Positions 1 through 6,254 of a stretch of 12,409 bases of DNA are shown here, one piece after another. Positions within the stretch are counted from its first letter, which is position 1. Every line of letters starts with the position of its first letter. The stretch is from the NCBI GenBank assembly GCA_026417815.1, contig JAOACN010000240.1, positions 1 to 12,409 of the forward strand, written 5' to 3'. The position numbers and the translations under genes were made by a program. The notes under the pieces are model-generated. The model saw nothing but the letters and a program-made list of their open reading frames with translations. It was not told the DNA's origin and ran no database searches. This stretch comes from Chloroflexaceae bacterium (GTDB lineage: Bacteria; Chloroflexota; Chloroflexia; Chloroflexales; Chloroflexaceae).

Positions 1-45
1 CCCCCCTCTCACGCTCGCGGGAGAGGGGGGGCAGGGGGGTGAGGG
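1..45. repeat. Partial G/C-rich inverted repeat at the left end of the window
   Basis: Bases 1-10 (CCCCCCTCTC) are the exact reverse complement of 21-30 (GAGAGGGGGG). They are followed by a G-rich tail with GGGTGAGGG at about 37-45. This pattern, a hairpin of C-rich then G-rich arms followed by GGGTGAGGG, resembles a short dispersed repeat found in the intergenic regions of many high-GC bacteria. The window starts inside it, so its true left boundary is not visible. Bases 46-146 hold no gene and no convincing promoter. Confidence 0.5.
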
Positions 46-157
46 TTGTCAGCGCAGTGGAATGCCGAAAACCCTTTTGCGCTCGAAAAACCCCACACCT
101 GAGAAATGAGGCGCCCCGGGCTTGATCGATCATCATCCGCGACAGCGGAGGTGGAGC

Positions 158-1897
158 ATGGATGCACTCGCCCAACGGGCCAACCACGGCGCCGGTCTCG
201 ACCGGCTGTTGCACGCCTGGCAGGGACGTTTTACCCTGGGCCTCTCGCCCGCAGCCCTGATCCTTGCCTATGTTGACTGGCTCACCCACCTGGCCAACGC
301 CCCCGGCAAGCAACAGGCCCTGGCCCAGCTCGCCCTGGCCCAGATTGTGACGTTCAACCGTTACGCCCTCGGGGCCGCCCTGCGTCCTCAGGCCCCGCCG
401 GAAGATCCCGATCTGCCTGAGGATCGCCGCTTCGCCGCGCCGGAGTGGCAACTCTGGCCCTTCAATCTCTATGCCCAATCCTTCTTGCTCGCCCAGCAGT
501 GGTGGAGCGCGGCCACCACCGGCGTGTCGGGCGTCTCGCGCCATCATGAGCAGGTGACCACATTTGTGGCCCGGCAGTTGCTCGACGTGATCGCCCCGAC
601 CAATTTTCTGCTAACCAACCCCGAGGTGCTCCACGCCACCTGGATGCAGGGTGGAACCAACCTGCTGCGGGGCGCGCTCAACGCCCTGGATGACTGGAAA
701 CGCTCCATCGAGGGGCGCCGGCCCGCCGGCGCGGAGCAGTACGTGCCGGGGCAAAATGTGGCGATCACGCCGGGGAAGGTCGTCTACCGGAACCACCTGA
801 TCGAACTGATCCAGTACGAGCCGGCGACCGAACGGGTGTACGCCGAACCGCTGCTCATCGTGCCCGCCTGGATCATGAAGTACTACATCCTTGACCTCTC
901 GCCCCACAACTCCCTGGTCCGCTACCTGGTGGAGCAGGGGCATACCGTGTTCATCATCTCCTGGAAGAACCCCGGCCCCGACGATCGCGATCTGGGGATG
1001 GACAACTACTTCCGCGACGGGGTCATGGCGGCGCTGGACGCGGTAGGGGCGATCGTGCCCGGACGCAAGATCCACACCGCCGGCTACTGCCTCGGCGGCA
1101 CCTTACTGACCATGGTTGCCGCGGCCATGGCCCGTGACAACGACGAACGCCTGCGGAGCGTCACCCTCTTCGCCGCGCAGACCGACTTCAAGGAGGCCGG
1201 CGAACTGACCCTCTTTATTGACGAGAGCCAGGTGGCCTACCTGAACGACATTATGGCCGTGCAGGGCTACCTGGACTCCTCGCAGATGGCCGGCGCCTTC
1301 CAGTTGTTACGCTCGCAGGACCTGATCTGGTCGCGGATGATCCGTGAGTACCTGCTGGGCATACGCGAGCCGATGAACGACCTGATGGCCTGGAACGCCG
1401 ACGGCACCCGCCTGCCCGCCCGGATGCACGCCGAGTATCTGGTGCACCTGTTTTTGAACAACGACCTGTTCGAGGGGCGCTACCGCATCGGCGAGCGGCC
1501 CATCGCGCTGAGCGACATTCGCGTGCCGATCTTCGTCGTGGCGACGCGCACCGACCACGTCTCGCCCTGGCGCTCGGTCTACAAATTGATGCTCCTGGAA
1601 GATACTGAGGTGACCTTCGTGTTGACCACCGGCGGGCACAACGCGGGGATCGTCAGCGAGCCGGGCCATCCGCGCCGGAGCTACCAGGTGGCCACCAGTT
1701 ACCCTAGCGATAAGTACGTCGATCCGGACACCTGGCAGGCGACCGTGCCGGTCCGCAGCGGTTCCTGGTGGCCGGAGTGGAACCGCTGGTTGGCCGCCCG
1801 TTCCAGCGGGATGACGGCGCCGCCACGCATGGGCGCGCCTGAGTGTGGCTATGCGCCGCTCATGGAAGCGCCGGGAACCTATGTGTTCCAGACGTGA
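158..1897 (+). CDS. phaC: Polyhydroxyalkanoate synthase (PhaC, class I-like)
   Basis: Polymerises hydroxyacyl-CoA monomers into polyhydroxyalkanoate storage polyester at the surface of cytoplasmic granules, releasing CoA. The product has 579 residues, close to the usual ~590 for class I enzymes. An N-terminal PhaC domain (about 40-230; note RFAAPEW and WPFNLYAQSF) precedes an alpha/beta-hydrolase domain. The catalytic triad is visible: Cys311 in the lipase-like box GYCLGG, Asp466 in TRTDHVSPW and His494 in GGHNAGIV. Their spacing matches the Cys/Asp/His triad of the Cupriavidus enzyme. ATG at 158 is chosen because GGAGGTGG lies at 147-154; a TTG at 122 in the same frame would add 12 residues but lacks such a site. 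No phaA, phaB, phaE, phaR or phasin gene is visible, so monomer supply must be encoded elsewhere. Class I is inferred from the length and the absence of a subunit gene next door. Confidence 0.95.
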   Translation: MDALAQRANHGAGLDRLLHAWQGRFTLGLSPAALILAYVDWLTHLANAPGKQQALAQLALAQIVTFNRYALGAALRPQAPPEDPDLPEDRRFAAPEWQLWPFNLYAQSFLLAQQWWSAATTGVSGVSRHHEQVTTFVARQLLDVIAPTNFLLTNPEVLHATWMQGGTNLLRGALNALDDWKRSIEGRRPAGAEQYVPGQNVAITPGKVVYRNHLIELIQYEPATERVYAEPLLIVPAWIMKYYILDLSPHNSLVRYLVEQGHTVFIISWKNPGPDDRDLGMDNYFRDGVMAALDAVGAIVPGRKIHTAGYCLGGTLLTMVAAAMARDNDERLRSVTLFAAQTDFKEAGELTLFIDESQVAYLNDIMAVQGYLDSSQMAGAFQLLRSQDLIWSRMIREYLLGIREPMNDLMAWNADGTRLPARMHAEYLVHLFLNNDLFEGRYRIGERPIALSDIRVPIFVVATRTDHVSPWRSVYKLMLLEDTEVTFVLTTGGHNAGIVSEPGHPRRSYQVATSYPSDKYVDPDTWQATVPVRSGSWWPEWNRWLAARSSGMTAPPRMGAPECGYAPLMEAPGTYVFQT

Positions 1898-1905
1898 GCA
1901 GGACC

Positions 1906-1938
1906 AAAAAAGCAACTGGGAGGGCAAAGCCCTCCCAG
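1906..1938 (-). terminator. Intrinsic terminator of the CBM48 gene; also a member of a repeat family
   Basis: A perfect 10-bp stem, CTGGGAGGGC (1916-1925) and GCCCTCCCAG (1929-1938), closes on a 3-nt loop. Read on the minus strand, it is followed by TTGCTTTTTT (the A-run at 1906-1911), so it has the stem plus U-tract of an intrinsic terminator 54 nt past the CBM48 stop codon. On the plus strand, downstream of phaC, there is no U-tract. Similar hairpins occur at 6132-6154 and, degenerate and inverted, at 7924-7952. Confidence 0.75.
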
Positions 1939-1952
1939 ACTCTCCCACCGGT

Positions 1953-1980
1953 CAGGGGTATGGGGAAACCTGGCTTCCCC
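1953..1980. repeat. Hairpin repeat, AGGGGTATGGGGAA type
   Basis: GGGGAA (1962-1967) pairs with TTCCCC (1975-1980) around a short centre. The preceding AGGGGTAT matches the start of the 35-bp palindrome at 8116-8150. It sits between the convergent phaC and CBM48 genes. Confidence 0.5.
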
Positions 1981-1991
1981 GGTAATGTACC

Positions 1992-2318
1992 TCAACCCGT
2001 CAGCGCCAGTTCGTCGGCCTGGGCGATTTCAATCGGGATCATCGCCACCCGTGGCGCGCCGCTGTCGCGAGCATGCCTGGCGCCGTTGTATTCGCTGCAC
2101 CAGTACTTCCCATCCACCAGATAGGCGTAGTAGCAGGTGCTACCCGCCGGCACGGTCACCGTCGCCTCCCAGTACTGCTCACCCCGACGCATCGGGGTGG
2201 CCGTGGTGCTCCAGTTGTTGAAATCGCCCACAAGGTGAATGCTATCGGCCCAGATCTGCGCTGGCAGGCGAAACACAACCATCACCTGCTCGTTATTGAG
2301 TGGGAGTTGCACGATCAT
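1992..2318 (-). CDS. Stand-alone isoamylase N-terminal/CBM48 (E-set) glycogen-binding-like protein
   Basis: The 108-residue product is essentially one immunoglobulin-like E-set domain of the kind that precedes the catalytic domain in glycogen branching and debranching enzymes and that forms the glycogen-binding part of the AMPK beta subunit. Recognisable elements in order are IHLVGDFNNW (27-36), a methionine before a turn (PMRRG, 42-46), YWEATVTVPAG (49-59) and YYAYLVDGKYW (63-73). There is no catalytic domain, signal peptide or membrane segment. ATG at 2318 is preceded by AGGAGGT (2325-2331) with 6-nt spacing, a near-perfect ribosome binding site. An in-frame ATG at 2441 would add an arginine- and proline-rich 41-residue tail with a poor site and is rejected. 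Its partner or ligand is unknown; binding of alpha-glucan is inferred from the family. It converges on phaC, another carbon-storage gene. Confidence 0.85.
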   Translation of the reverse strand: MIVQLPLNNEQVMVVFRLPAQIWADSIHLVGDFNNWSTTATPMRRGEQYWEATVTVPAGSTCYYAYLVDGKYWCSEYNGARHARDSGAPRVAMIPIEIAQADELALTG

Positions 2319-2486
2319 CGAAGTACCTCCTGTGGGTGTCCATCTGCCCGGCAAACGCCGCCGGTAGCGCCTGGGCACGCCGGAGGACATGGGCGGCTCT
2401 TCGCCATTGAAAAAGCCCTGCCCCGGTGATGGCCCACTCATACCTGGAGTCGGCCATCTGCGCTCTCCTCATGCCTGTCTGATCTG

Positions 2487-2515
2487 AGAGTACCATTCCT
2501 CACGCGCCGCGTCAC
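2487..2515 (-). promoter_or_regulatory. Candidate sigma70-type promoter for the CBM48 gene
   Basis: On the minus strand, GTGACG (2510-2515, 4 of 6 matches to TTGACA), a 17-nt spacer and TACTCT (2487-2492) with an extended -10 TGG just upstream. Transcription would start near 2481, giving a leader of about 160 nt before the ATG at 2318. No riboswitch or uORF was recognised in that leader. The rest of 2516-2641 holds only a short 14-bp palindrome at 2581-2594 (CCGTAG TT CTACGG). Confidence 0.4.
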
Positions 2516-2641
2516 TCCGTATCGCTACGAGACGCGCGTCACAAGCGGCGCGGATGCAGGGCTTTCCTATCGGATCAACCCCGTAGTTCTACGGATCGGG
2601 TGTGCAGTTCTAGGGCATTCTAATGGCAAATGGCGGACAAG

Positions 2642-2682
2642 GGAAGGCCGAAGCGCTGGCTGCGTCGGTGCTTTGGCCTTCC
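2642..2682 (-). terminator. Stem-loop at the nurA stop codon, possible terminator
   Basis: GGAAGGCC (2642-2649) pairs with GGCCTTCC (2675-2682). A G-T wobble and AAGC/GCTT (2651-2654 with 2670-2673) extend the stem to 13 bp around a 15-nt loop. It begins at the last base of the nurA stop codon. In the direction of nurA transcription it is followed by CTTGTCCGCC, which lacks a strong U-tract, so termination would be weak or factor-assisted. Confidence 0.45.
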
Positions 2683-3803
2683 TAGCCCCGCGGGGTGCGG
2701 TACGGCCCCAGGTAACGCTGCACGAGCGCCAGGTCGAACTCCTGCTGGAGCCAGGTGCGGGCGCCCTCGGCAGTGGCCGCCAGGGCGTGGCCGAGTTGCC
2801 GGCAGATTGCGTCGGCGAGAAACTGTGGCAGCGGCTCCTGAATGCTGCTGACGCGCAGGGCGCTGCGGAAGGTCGCCAGCACCGCGCCGAGCGGCTCACG
2901 GGCAATCAGGGCCGCCGGCAACTCCAGGCGGTAGGCCGGCCCCAGGCCGTCGGGACGGTAGTAGAGCACGTAGATCTGCCCGTAGCCGCGCTCGATCGCC
3001 GCGCGCCGGTCGCGAAAATCGCCGATTGCCGGGCTGCGGTAGCCGGTCAGTAGATGCGGGCGGTCCTTGCGGATCAGTGGGACCGGCAGCGCGTATTCGC
3101 CGGGGTTGAGCACGCTGGTCCAGAGGGTGCGATCGGTCACCGTGCCGCTCAGACGCGGCGCCAGCTCCAGCACGTCGTCGGAGGCGGTAGCCGCTTTGGG
3201 ATGCGCCACCACCCGCCGGCACTCCAGCACCAGCCGCCAGTCTTCATCCTGGAAGAAGGCTTCGATCAGCGGACGAAAGGCGTCCCACCAGGCTGGCGGC
3301 CTTCCGCCGCGGTGGTCCTGCGCGTAGCGCACCAGCAGGCGGTTGATCTCCAGCAGCAGCGAGTAGAACGAGCCATCGAGCACGAAGAGGCCGCTCGTGG
3401 TGCCGCGAATGCGCCGGGCCAGTAGCCGCACCTCCAGCACCGCGCGCAGCCCGCCGAGAATGGCGTCCAGTTCCTCGACCGGGGGCAGCAGACAGACGCG
3501 CACGTCCTGGTCGGTGAGGGTGGCGTCTTCTACCGCGGCGGCGGCGATCGCGGCAAAGGTCGCCCCGGCGGCGGGCACGGTGGCGTGAGCGCCATCAACG
3601 GCGCAGAGGCGCCGCGCCGGCCCATCGGGGGCGGCCTTGATCCGCCGGTCGAGCACGGCGCGCAGACGCTCGCGCTCGGCCTCCAGGGCGCGCAACGTCT
3701 CACGGCAGCCCTCGGCGCAGGCGCCAATCGCCTGCAACACCGCCGCGGGCAGCGCCGCGGCGCCGAAGCGCTGCAGATCCGGGTACGGCCCGGCGTGGTC
3801 CAT
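2682..3803 (-). CDS. nurA: NurA-family nuclease (DNA end-processing)
   Basis: The 373-residue product looks like the NurA family, 5'-3' nucleases of an RNase H-like fold that in archaea and some bacteria work with the HerA translocase to resect double-strand breaks. The acidic pattern of the family is visible: Asp70 in LCAVDGAHATV, Glu124 in LEVRLLARR and Asp143 in FVLDGSFYSLL. A later block YRLELP (291-296) and His339 near the C-terminus sit where the family has its conserved C-terminal residues. The first motif reads VDGA rather than the commoner DGS. Start at ATG 3803 is supported by AAAGGA on the minus strand (AGGA at 3811-3814, 7-nt spacing). No HerA-like ATPase is adjacent, so its partner must be elsewhere or it acts alone. 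The assignment rests on motif pattern only; overall similarity within this family is low. Confidence 0.75.
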   Translation of the reverse strand: MDHAGPYPDLQRFGAAALPAAVLQAIGACAEGCRETLRALEAERERLRAVLDRRIKAAPDGPARRLCAVDGAHATVPAAGATFAAIAAAAVEDATLTDQDVRVCLLPPVEELDAILGGLRAVLEVRLLARRIRGTTSGLFVLDGSFYSLLLEINRLLVRYAQDHRGGRPPAWWDAFRPLIEAFFQDEDWRLVLECRRVVAHPKAATASDDVLELAPRLSGTVTDRTLWTSVLNPGEYALPVPLIRKDRPHLLTGYRSPAIGDFRDRRAAIERGYGQIYVLYYRPDGLGPAYRLELPAALIAREPLGAVLATFRSALRVSSIQEPLPQFLADAICRQLGHALAATAEGARTWLQQEFDLALVQRYLGPYRTPRG

Positions 3804-3826
3804 GGGATCATCCTTTCCAGGTCATG

Positions 3827-4001
3827 ACTGCTACGTTGTCACGTTGCCCCTGGCAGAGGTTGCGGGGCCTGCGGCCCCCGAAGATCTCGCCTTCGCGGTG
3901 CGGCGCGGCGAAGCCGGCTGCACCGCGAAGGGGAAAGCCCGGAGGGGTGTAAACCTCCCGAACCTCCTCGCAGCGGAAGCCGCGGCAAGTGACGAAGCAG
4001 T
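3827..4001. repeat. Palindromic dispersed element, copy A (with internal insertion)
   Basis: Bases 3831-3887 closely match 8011-8068, and 3971-4000 match 8071-8100, so this is a second copy of the element at 8008-8104. Its ends are an inverted repeat, ACTGCT (3827-3832) and AGCAGT (3996-4001), followed inward by GTCAC and GTGAC. An inner hairpin GGGGCC-TGC-GGCCCC lies at 3864-3878. Compared with copy B it carries about 80 extra bases (3888-3970), which contain their own inverted repeat: CTTCGCGGTGC at 3891-3901 with GCACCGCGAAG at 3920-3930. No coding function is apparent. Confidence 0.75.
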
Positions 4002-4050
4002 GCGCCCTTCTGAGAACCCCCGTGTGCATTCCTGGCCGGTTGAAGGCGAA

Positions 4051-4076
4051 GGGGAGAACCAGGCTTCCTCCTTCCC
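4051..4076. repeat. GGGGAGAACC hairpin repeat
   Basis: GGGGAGAACCAGGCTTCC begins at 4051 and is followed by TCCTTCCCC, forming an imperfect stem. It resembles the hairpins at 1962-1980, 8124-8142 and 8191-8212. It lies just after copy A of the palindromic element, as the related hairpins at 8116-8212 lie just after copy B. A shorter GGGC-TGC-GCCC hairpin follows at 4099-4109, just beyond the translin stop codon. Confidence 0.45.
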
Positions 4077-4110
4077 CGGGCCAACGGAAGGTGTAGGAGG
4101 GCTGCGCCCA

Positions 4111-4749
4111 TCACGGCTCGCGCAACCCCAGGCGGCGCTCCAGATCGCGCATCGCGGCCACCAGTTGATCCTGGCGAATGGCGGCGCTCATATCGCCGCG
4201 GGTGCGTTCGAGCACGGCGCGCAGGGCATCGGTGGTGCGCCGCAGGCCACCGGTGATCGCATCGGGGTAGTCCACCGTCACCAGGGCCGCATAGACGTCG
4301 TCCATCAACTGCAGCAACGTCTCCCCTCTTGCCGTCTCGCCACGGCGCAAGCCGTCGAGGATGGCCCGGCGCAACTCGCTGGCCGCCTCGGCCAGCCCGT
4401 TGAGGTACGGCGCCGGATCAACCCCCAGCGCCGCCGCCCCCGGCGCTTCGCGCCCCGCCAGGAAGGCCAGCACCAGATGGGCCTCGGCGTACTCTTTCAG
4501 CGCGTCCTGCGTGTACCCCGCTGCCCGAATCTCGGGGTTGTTGGCCGTTGCCGCGTTGATCTGCGCGACAACCGCCCCGGCCGCGGCAAGCAGGCGCTCG
4601 GCCTCGGCAAAATCGCCCCGATGGGTCGCGCGGATGCTGTTGGCGCACAACCGGATCAGCCCCCGTGAGACCCCGATGACCTGCTCACGCGCCCCGTGGC
4701 TGGCGTCGATCTGCGCGACACACTCCGCTACCAACTGGTCAATGCTCAT
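4111..4749 (-). CDS. Translin-family protein
   Basis: This all-helical 212-residue protein matches the translin/TRAX superfamily. In eukaryotes translin binds single-stranded DNA and RNA and with TRAX forms the C3PO endoribonuclease; prokaryotic members form oligomeric shells, some with RNase activity. The family signature is clear in the C-terminal half: LAEAASELRRAILDGLRRG (119-137), LMDDVYAALVTVDYPDAI (148-165) and GGLRRTTDALRAVLERTRGD (167-186). Lys85-Glu86-Tyr87-Ala88-Glu89-Ala90 sits where TRAX-type proteins have an E-x-x-E catalytic pair, so nuclease activity is possible but not shown. ATG at 4749 has AAAGGAG (4755-4761) 5 nt upstream and a perfect -10 box further up. It appears to be a single-gene transcript. 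Its cellular substrate in bacteria is unknown. Confidence 0.85.
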   Translation of the reverse strand: MSIDQLVAECVAQIDASHGAREQVIGVSRGLIRLCANSIRATHRGDFAEAERLLAAAGAVVAQINAATANNPEIRAAGYTQDALKEYAEAHLVLAFLAGREAPGAAALGVDPAPYLNGLAEAASELRRAILDGLRRGETARGETLLQLMDDVYAALVTVDYPDAITGGLRRTTDALRAVLERTRGDMSAAIRQDQLVAAMRDLERRLGLREP

Positions 4750-4772
4750 GTGTTCTCCTTTGGTACACGGGT

Positions 4773-4778
4773 ATTATA
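4773..4778 (-). promoter_or_regulatory. -10 element for the translin-family gene
   Basis: On the minus strand this is a perfect TATAAT hexamer, 23 nt upstream of the ATG at 4749 and just upstream of its ribosome binding site. No good -35 hexamer is seen at 16-18 nt spacing (about 4796-4801 reads GTGCGC on the minus strand). Transcription would start near 4766, leaving a leader of under 20 nt. Confidence 0.5.
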
Positions 4779-5041
4779 GACGCTGCTGCGCCGTCGCGCA
4801 CGATGCTCCGGGGCGCCGCGACAGGGCCGCTGCACCGTCGCCGGGGCCAGCCCCCGGACTCGCGGTTGTTCCAACCAGCAGTGATCCCGTCGGGCAGCCC
4901 GGCCGCCCCGGACCCCACAGCCGCCAGCGGACATTGCATAGCTGCGAGCTACGAGTCCCCCCTAGACAGCCCCGGGCACGATCGTGTAGACTAAGACGTG
5001 GTTTCGCCGCGCAGCCTGTTGCGTTACCCTTCTGGGGAGGT

Positions 5042-5062
5042 GCGGAGGGCGCAGCCCTCCGC
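5042..5062. repeat. Hairpin repeat in the gene-free stretch 4780-5200
   Basis: GCGGAGGGC (5042-5050) and GCCCTCCGC (5054-5062) form a perfect 9-bp stem around GCA. The GAGGGC-3 nt-GCCCTC core is shared with the hairpin at 1916-1938. The surrounding stretch of about 420 bases, between the divergent translin and deacetylase genes, shows no credible gene, no RNA gene and no convincing promoter for the deacetylase. Confidence 0.55.
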
Positions 5063-5215
5063 GATCCGTTTCTTCCACCCGCCGCGGCAGACTCATTGCC
5101 GCTTCGTCAGGTTGGGCGCGCCGCCGGTGCAAACGCACGTGGCTGCGGGAACGCAGCGCCTCCCCGCGCCCCTCCCAGAACCGTAACGCGGGTGTGAACC
5201 GTGTCCGAGGCTATG

Positions 5216-5923
5216 ATGCATCAGAAACACAAACTCACCATTCTGGCCGTCGTTGCCCACCCCGACGATACCGAGTTCGGCATCGCCGGTTCTGTCGCCC
5301 GTTGGACGGCCGAGGGCCACACGGTGGTCTACTGCATCGTCACCGATGGCGCCGCCGGCTCCAACGAACCGTCGGTCGATCCGCAGACGCTGGTTGAGAC
5401 GCGTCGCGCCGAACAGGTGGCCGCCGCAGCCGTGACCGGCGTCCACGATGTCCGCTTCCTCGGCTACCCCGATGGCTCGCTCCAACCCACGCTGGAACTG
5501 CGCCGCGCCATTACCCGTCTCATTCGCGAGGTGCGGCCCCATCGAGTGGTGTGCCAGGACCCGACGACCTACTTCCTCGGCCACAACTACATCAACCATC
5601 CCGACCACCGCGCCGTCGGCGAAGCTACCATCTACGCCGTGTTCCCCAGCGCTGAAACGCGCCACATCTTCCCGGAACTACTCGCCGAGGGCCTCGAACC
5701 GCACAAGGTTTCCGAACTGTACCTGGATCTGACCCTCCATCCCGACACCTACGTTGACATCAGCGATACGATCGATCGCAAGCTTGCCGCGATAGCCTGC
5801 CATCGCTCTCAGGTGGGCCCTGAAGCCGTGACCACGGTGCGCGAGTGGGCCGCCGAAGCCGGCGCCCGGGCAGGCTACACCTTCGCCGAGGCCTTCCGGG
5901 TGCTTCGCCTGGTCGAGGATTAG
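5216..5923 (+). CDS. PIG-L/LmbE-family zinc-dependent N-deacetylase
   Basis: Members of this family remove acetyl or acyl groups from N-acetylglucosaminyl compounds (PIG-L, MshB, BshB) and other amides, using one zinc ion in a Rossmann-like fold. The zinc site is visible from ATG 5216: AHPDD (14-18, with His15 and Asp18 as ligands and Asp17 as the likely general base) and NHPDHR (127-132, with His128 as third ligand). TDGAAGS at 44-50 is also typical. The 235-residue cytoplasmic protein has no signal peptide. The start is uncertain: GTG at 5201 and ATGs at 5213 and 5216 share the frame. GAGG at 5207-5210 best fits ATG 5216. The substrate cannot be told from sequence; a BshB- or MshB-like thiol pathway is only one option. 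No pathway neighbours (glycosyltransferase, ligase) are in the window. Confidence 0.88.
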   Translation: MHQKHKLTILAVVAHPDDTEFGIAGSVARWTAEGHTVVYCIVTDGAAGSNEPSVDPQTLVETRRAEQVAAAAVTGVHDVRFLGYPDGSLQPTLELRRAITRLIREVRPHRVVCQDPTTYFLGHNYINHPDHRAVGEATIYAVFPSAETRHIFPELLAEGLEPHKVSELYLDLTLHPDTYVDISDTIDRKLAAIACHRSQVGPEAVTTVREWAAEAGARAGYTFAEAFRVLRLVED

Positions 5924-5927
5924 TCCT

Positions 5928-6108
5928 ACAGTTGTATTTCGCATACCCTCGCTCTGGTCGTGTCGGGTAGAGCCTCCGGTCATACCACGCACCGCCCCTG
6001 TCATTCCGAGCGAAGCGAGGAATCTTCCGCCCTCGTGGCAGGAGGACCCCTCGCTTCGCTCGGGGTGACCAACAGCCCCGGCACACCAGTCAGGACAGGT
6101 ACAACTGT
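5928..6108. repeat. Dispersed repeat element with a long stem-loop
   Basis: The core is a stem of 15 perfect pairs, CCGAGCGAAGCGAGG (6006-6020) with CCTCGCTTCGCTCGG (6049-6063). It is extended by two G-T pairs and GTCA/TGAC to 6000-6069 around a 28-nt loop. Repeats of the form CATTCCGAGCGAAGCGAGGA recur in many unrelated bacterial genomes (recalled from general knowledge, not checked). The core is flanked by ACAGTTGTA (5928-5936) and its exact reverse complement TACAACTGT (6100-6108), which may mark the ends of a larger element. The left end begins only 4 nt after the deacetylase stop codon, so the hairpin could also stop or stabilise that transcript. Confidence 0.6.
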
Positions 6109-6131
6109 CGTAGTAGCCAGCGCGCGCTTTC

Positions 6132-6154
6132 CTGGGAGGGCATAGCCTTCCCAG
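6132..6154. repeat. CTGGGAGGGC hairpin repeat, second copy
   Basis: CTGGGAGGGC (6132-6141), a 3-nt loop ATA, and GCCTTCCCAG (6145-6154) form a 10-bp stem with one G-T pair. The sequence continues ACCCTCTCC, parallel to ACTCTCCC after the copy at 1916-1938. It lacks a U-tract on the plus strand, so terminator function is doubtful. Confidence 0.6.
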
Positions 6155-6186
6155 ACCCTCTCCTCGACGGTTTCTCCTCTCCTGCG

Positions 6187-6215
6187 TTGCCAGGCGCCGC
6201 CGTGGGTCGTATACT
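6187..6215 (+). promoter_or_regulatory. Near-consensus sigma70-type promoter for the response regulator
   Basis: TTGCCA (6187-6192, 5 of 6 matches) and TATACT (6210-6215, 5 of 6) are separated by exactly 17 nt. Transcription would start near 6222, about 33 nt before the ATG at 6255. It is the best-matching promoter in the window. Confidence 0.7.
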
Positions 6216-6254
6216 TGGAGCCAGGCAGAATCCCACATCCATCCCTGGCAGGCT

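Noticed and set aside
122..157. TTG start adding 12 residues to PhaC
   Set aside because: ATG 158 has a strong GGAGGTGG site directly upstream; the extension would include that site as coding sequence.
3637..4668. A 343-residue plus-strand open frame spanning the nurA start, copy A of the repeat and the translin gene
   Set aside because: It runs antisense through two real genes and through a repeat element; no domain is recognisable.
4361..5197. A 278-residue plus-strand open frame overlapping the translin gene and the following gap
   Set aside because: Most of it is antisense to the well-supported translin-family gene, its composition is Ala/Pro/Arg/Ser-rich, and it has no recognisable domain.
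5928..6250. Protein-coding frames between the deacetylase and the response regulator
   Set aside because: Open frames here cross the stem-loop repeat and the response-regulator promoter and have no domain or ribosome binding site support.
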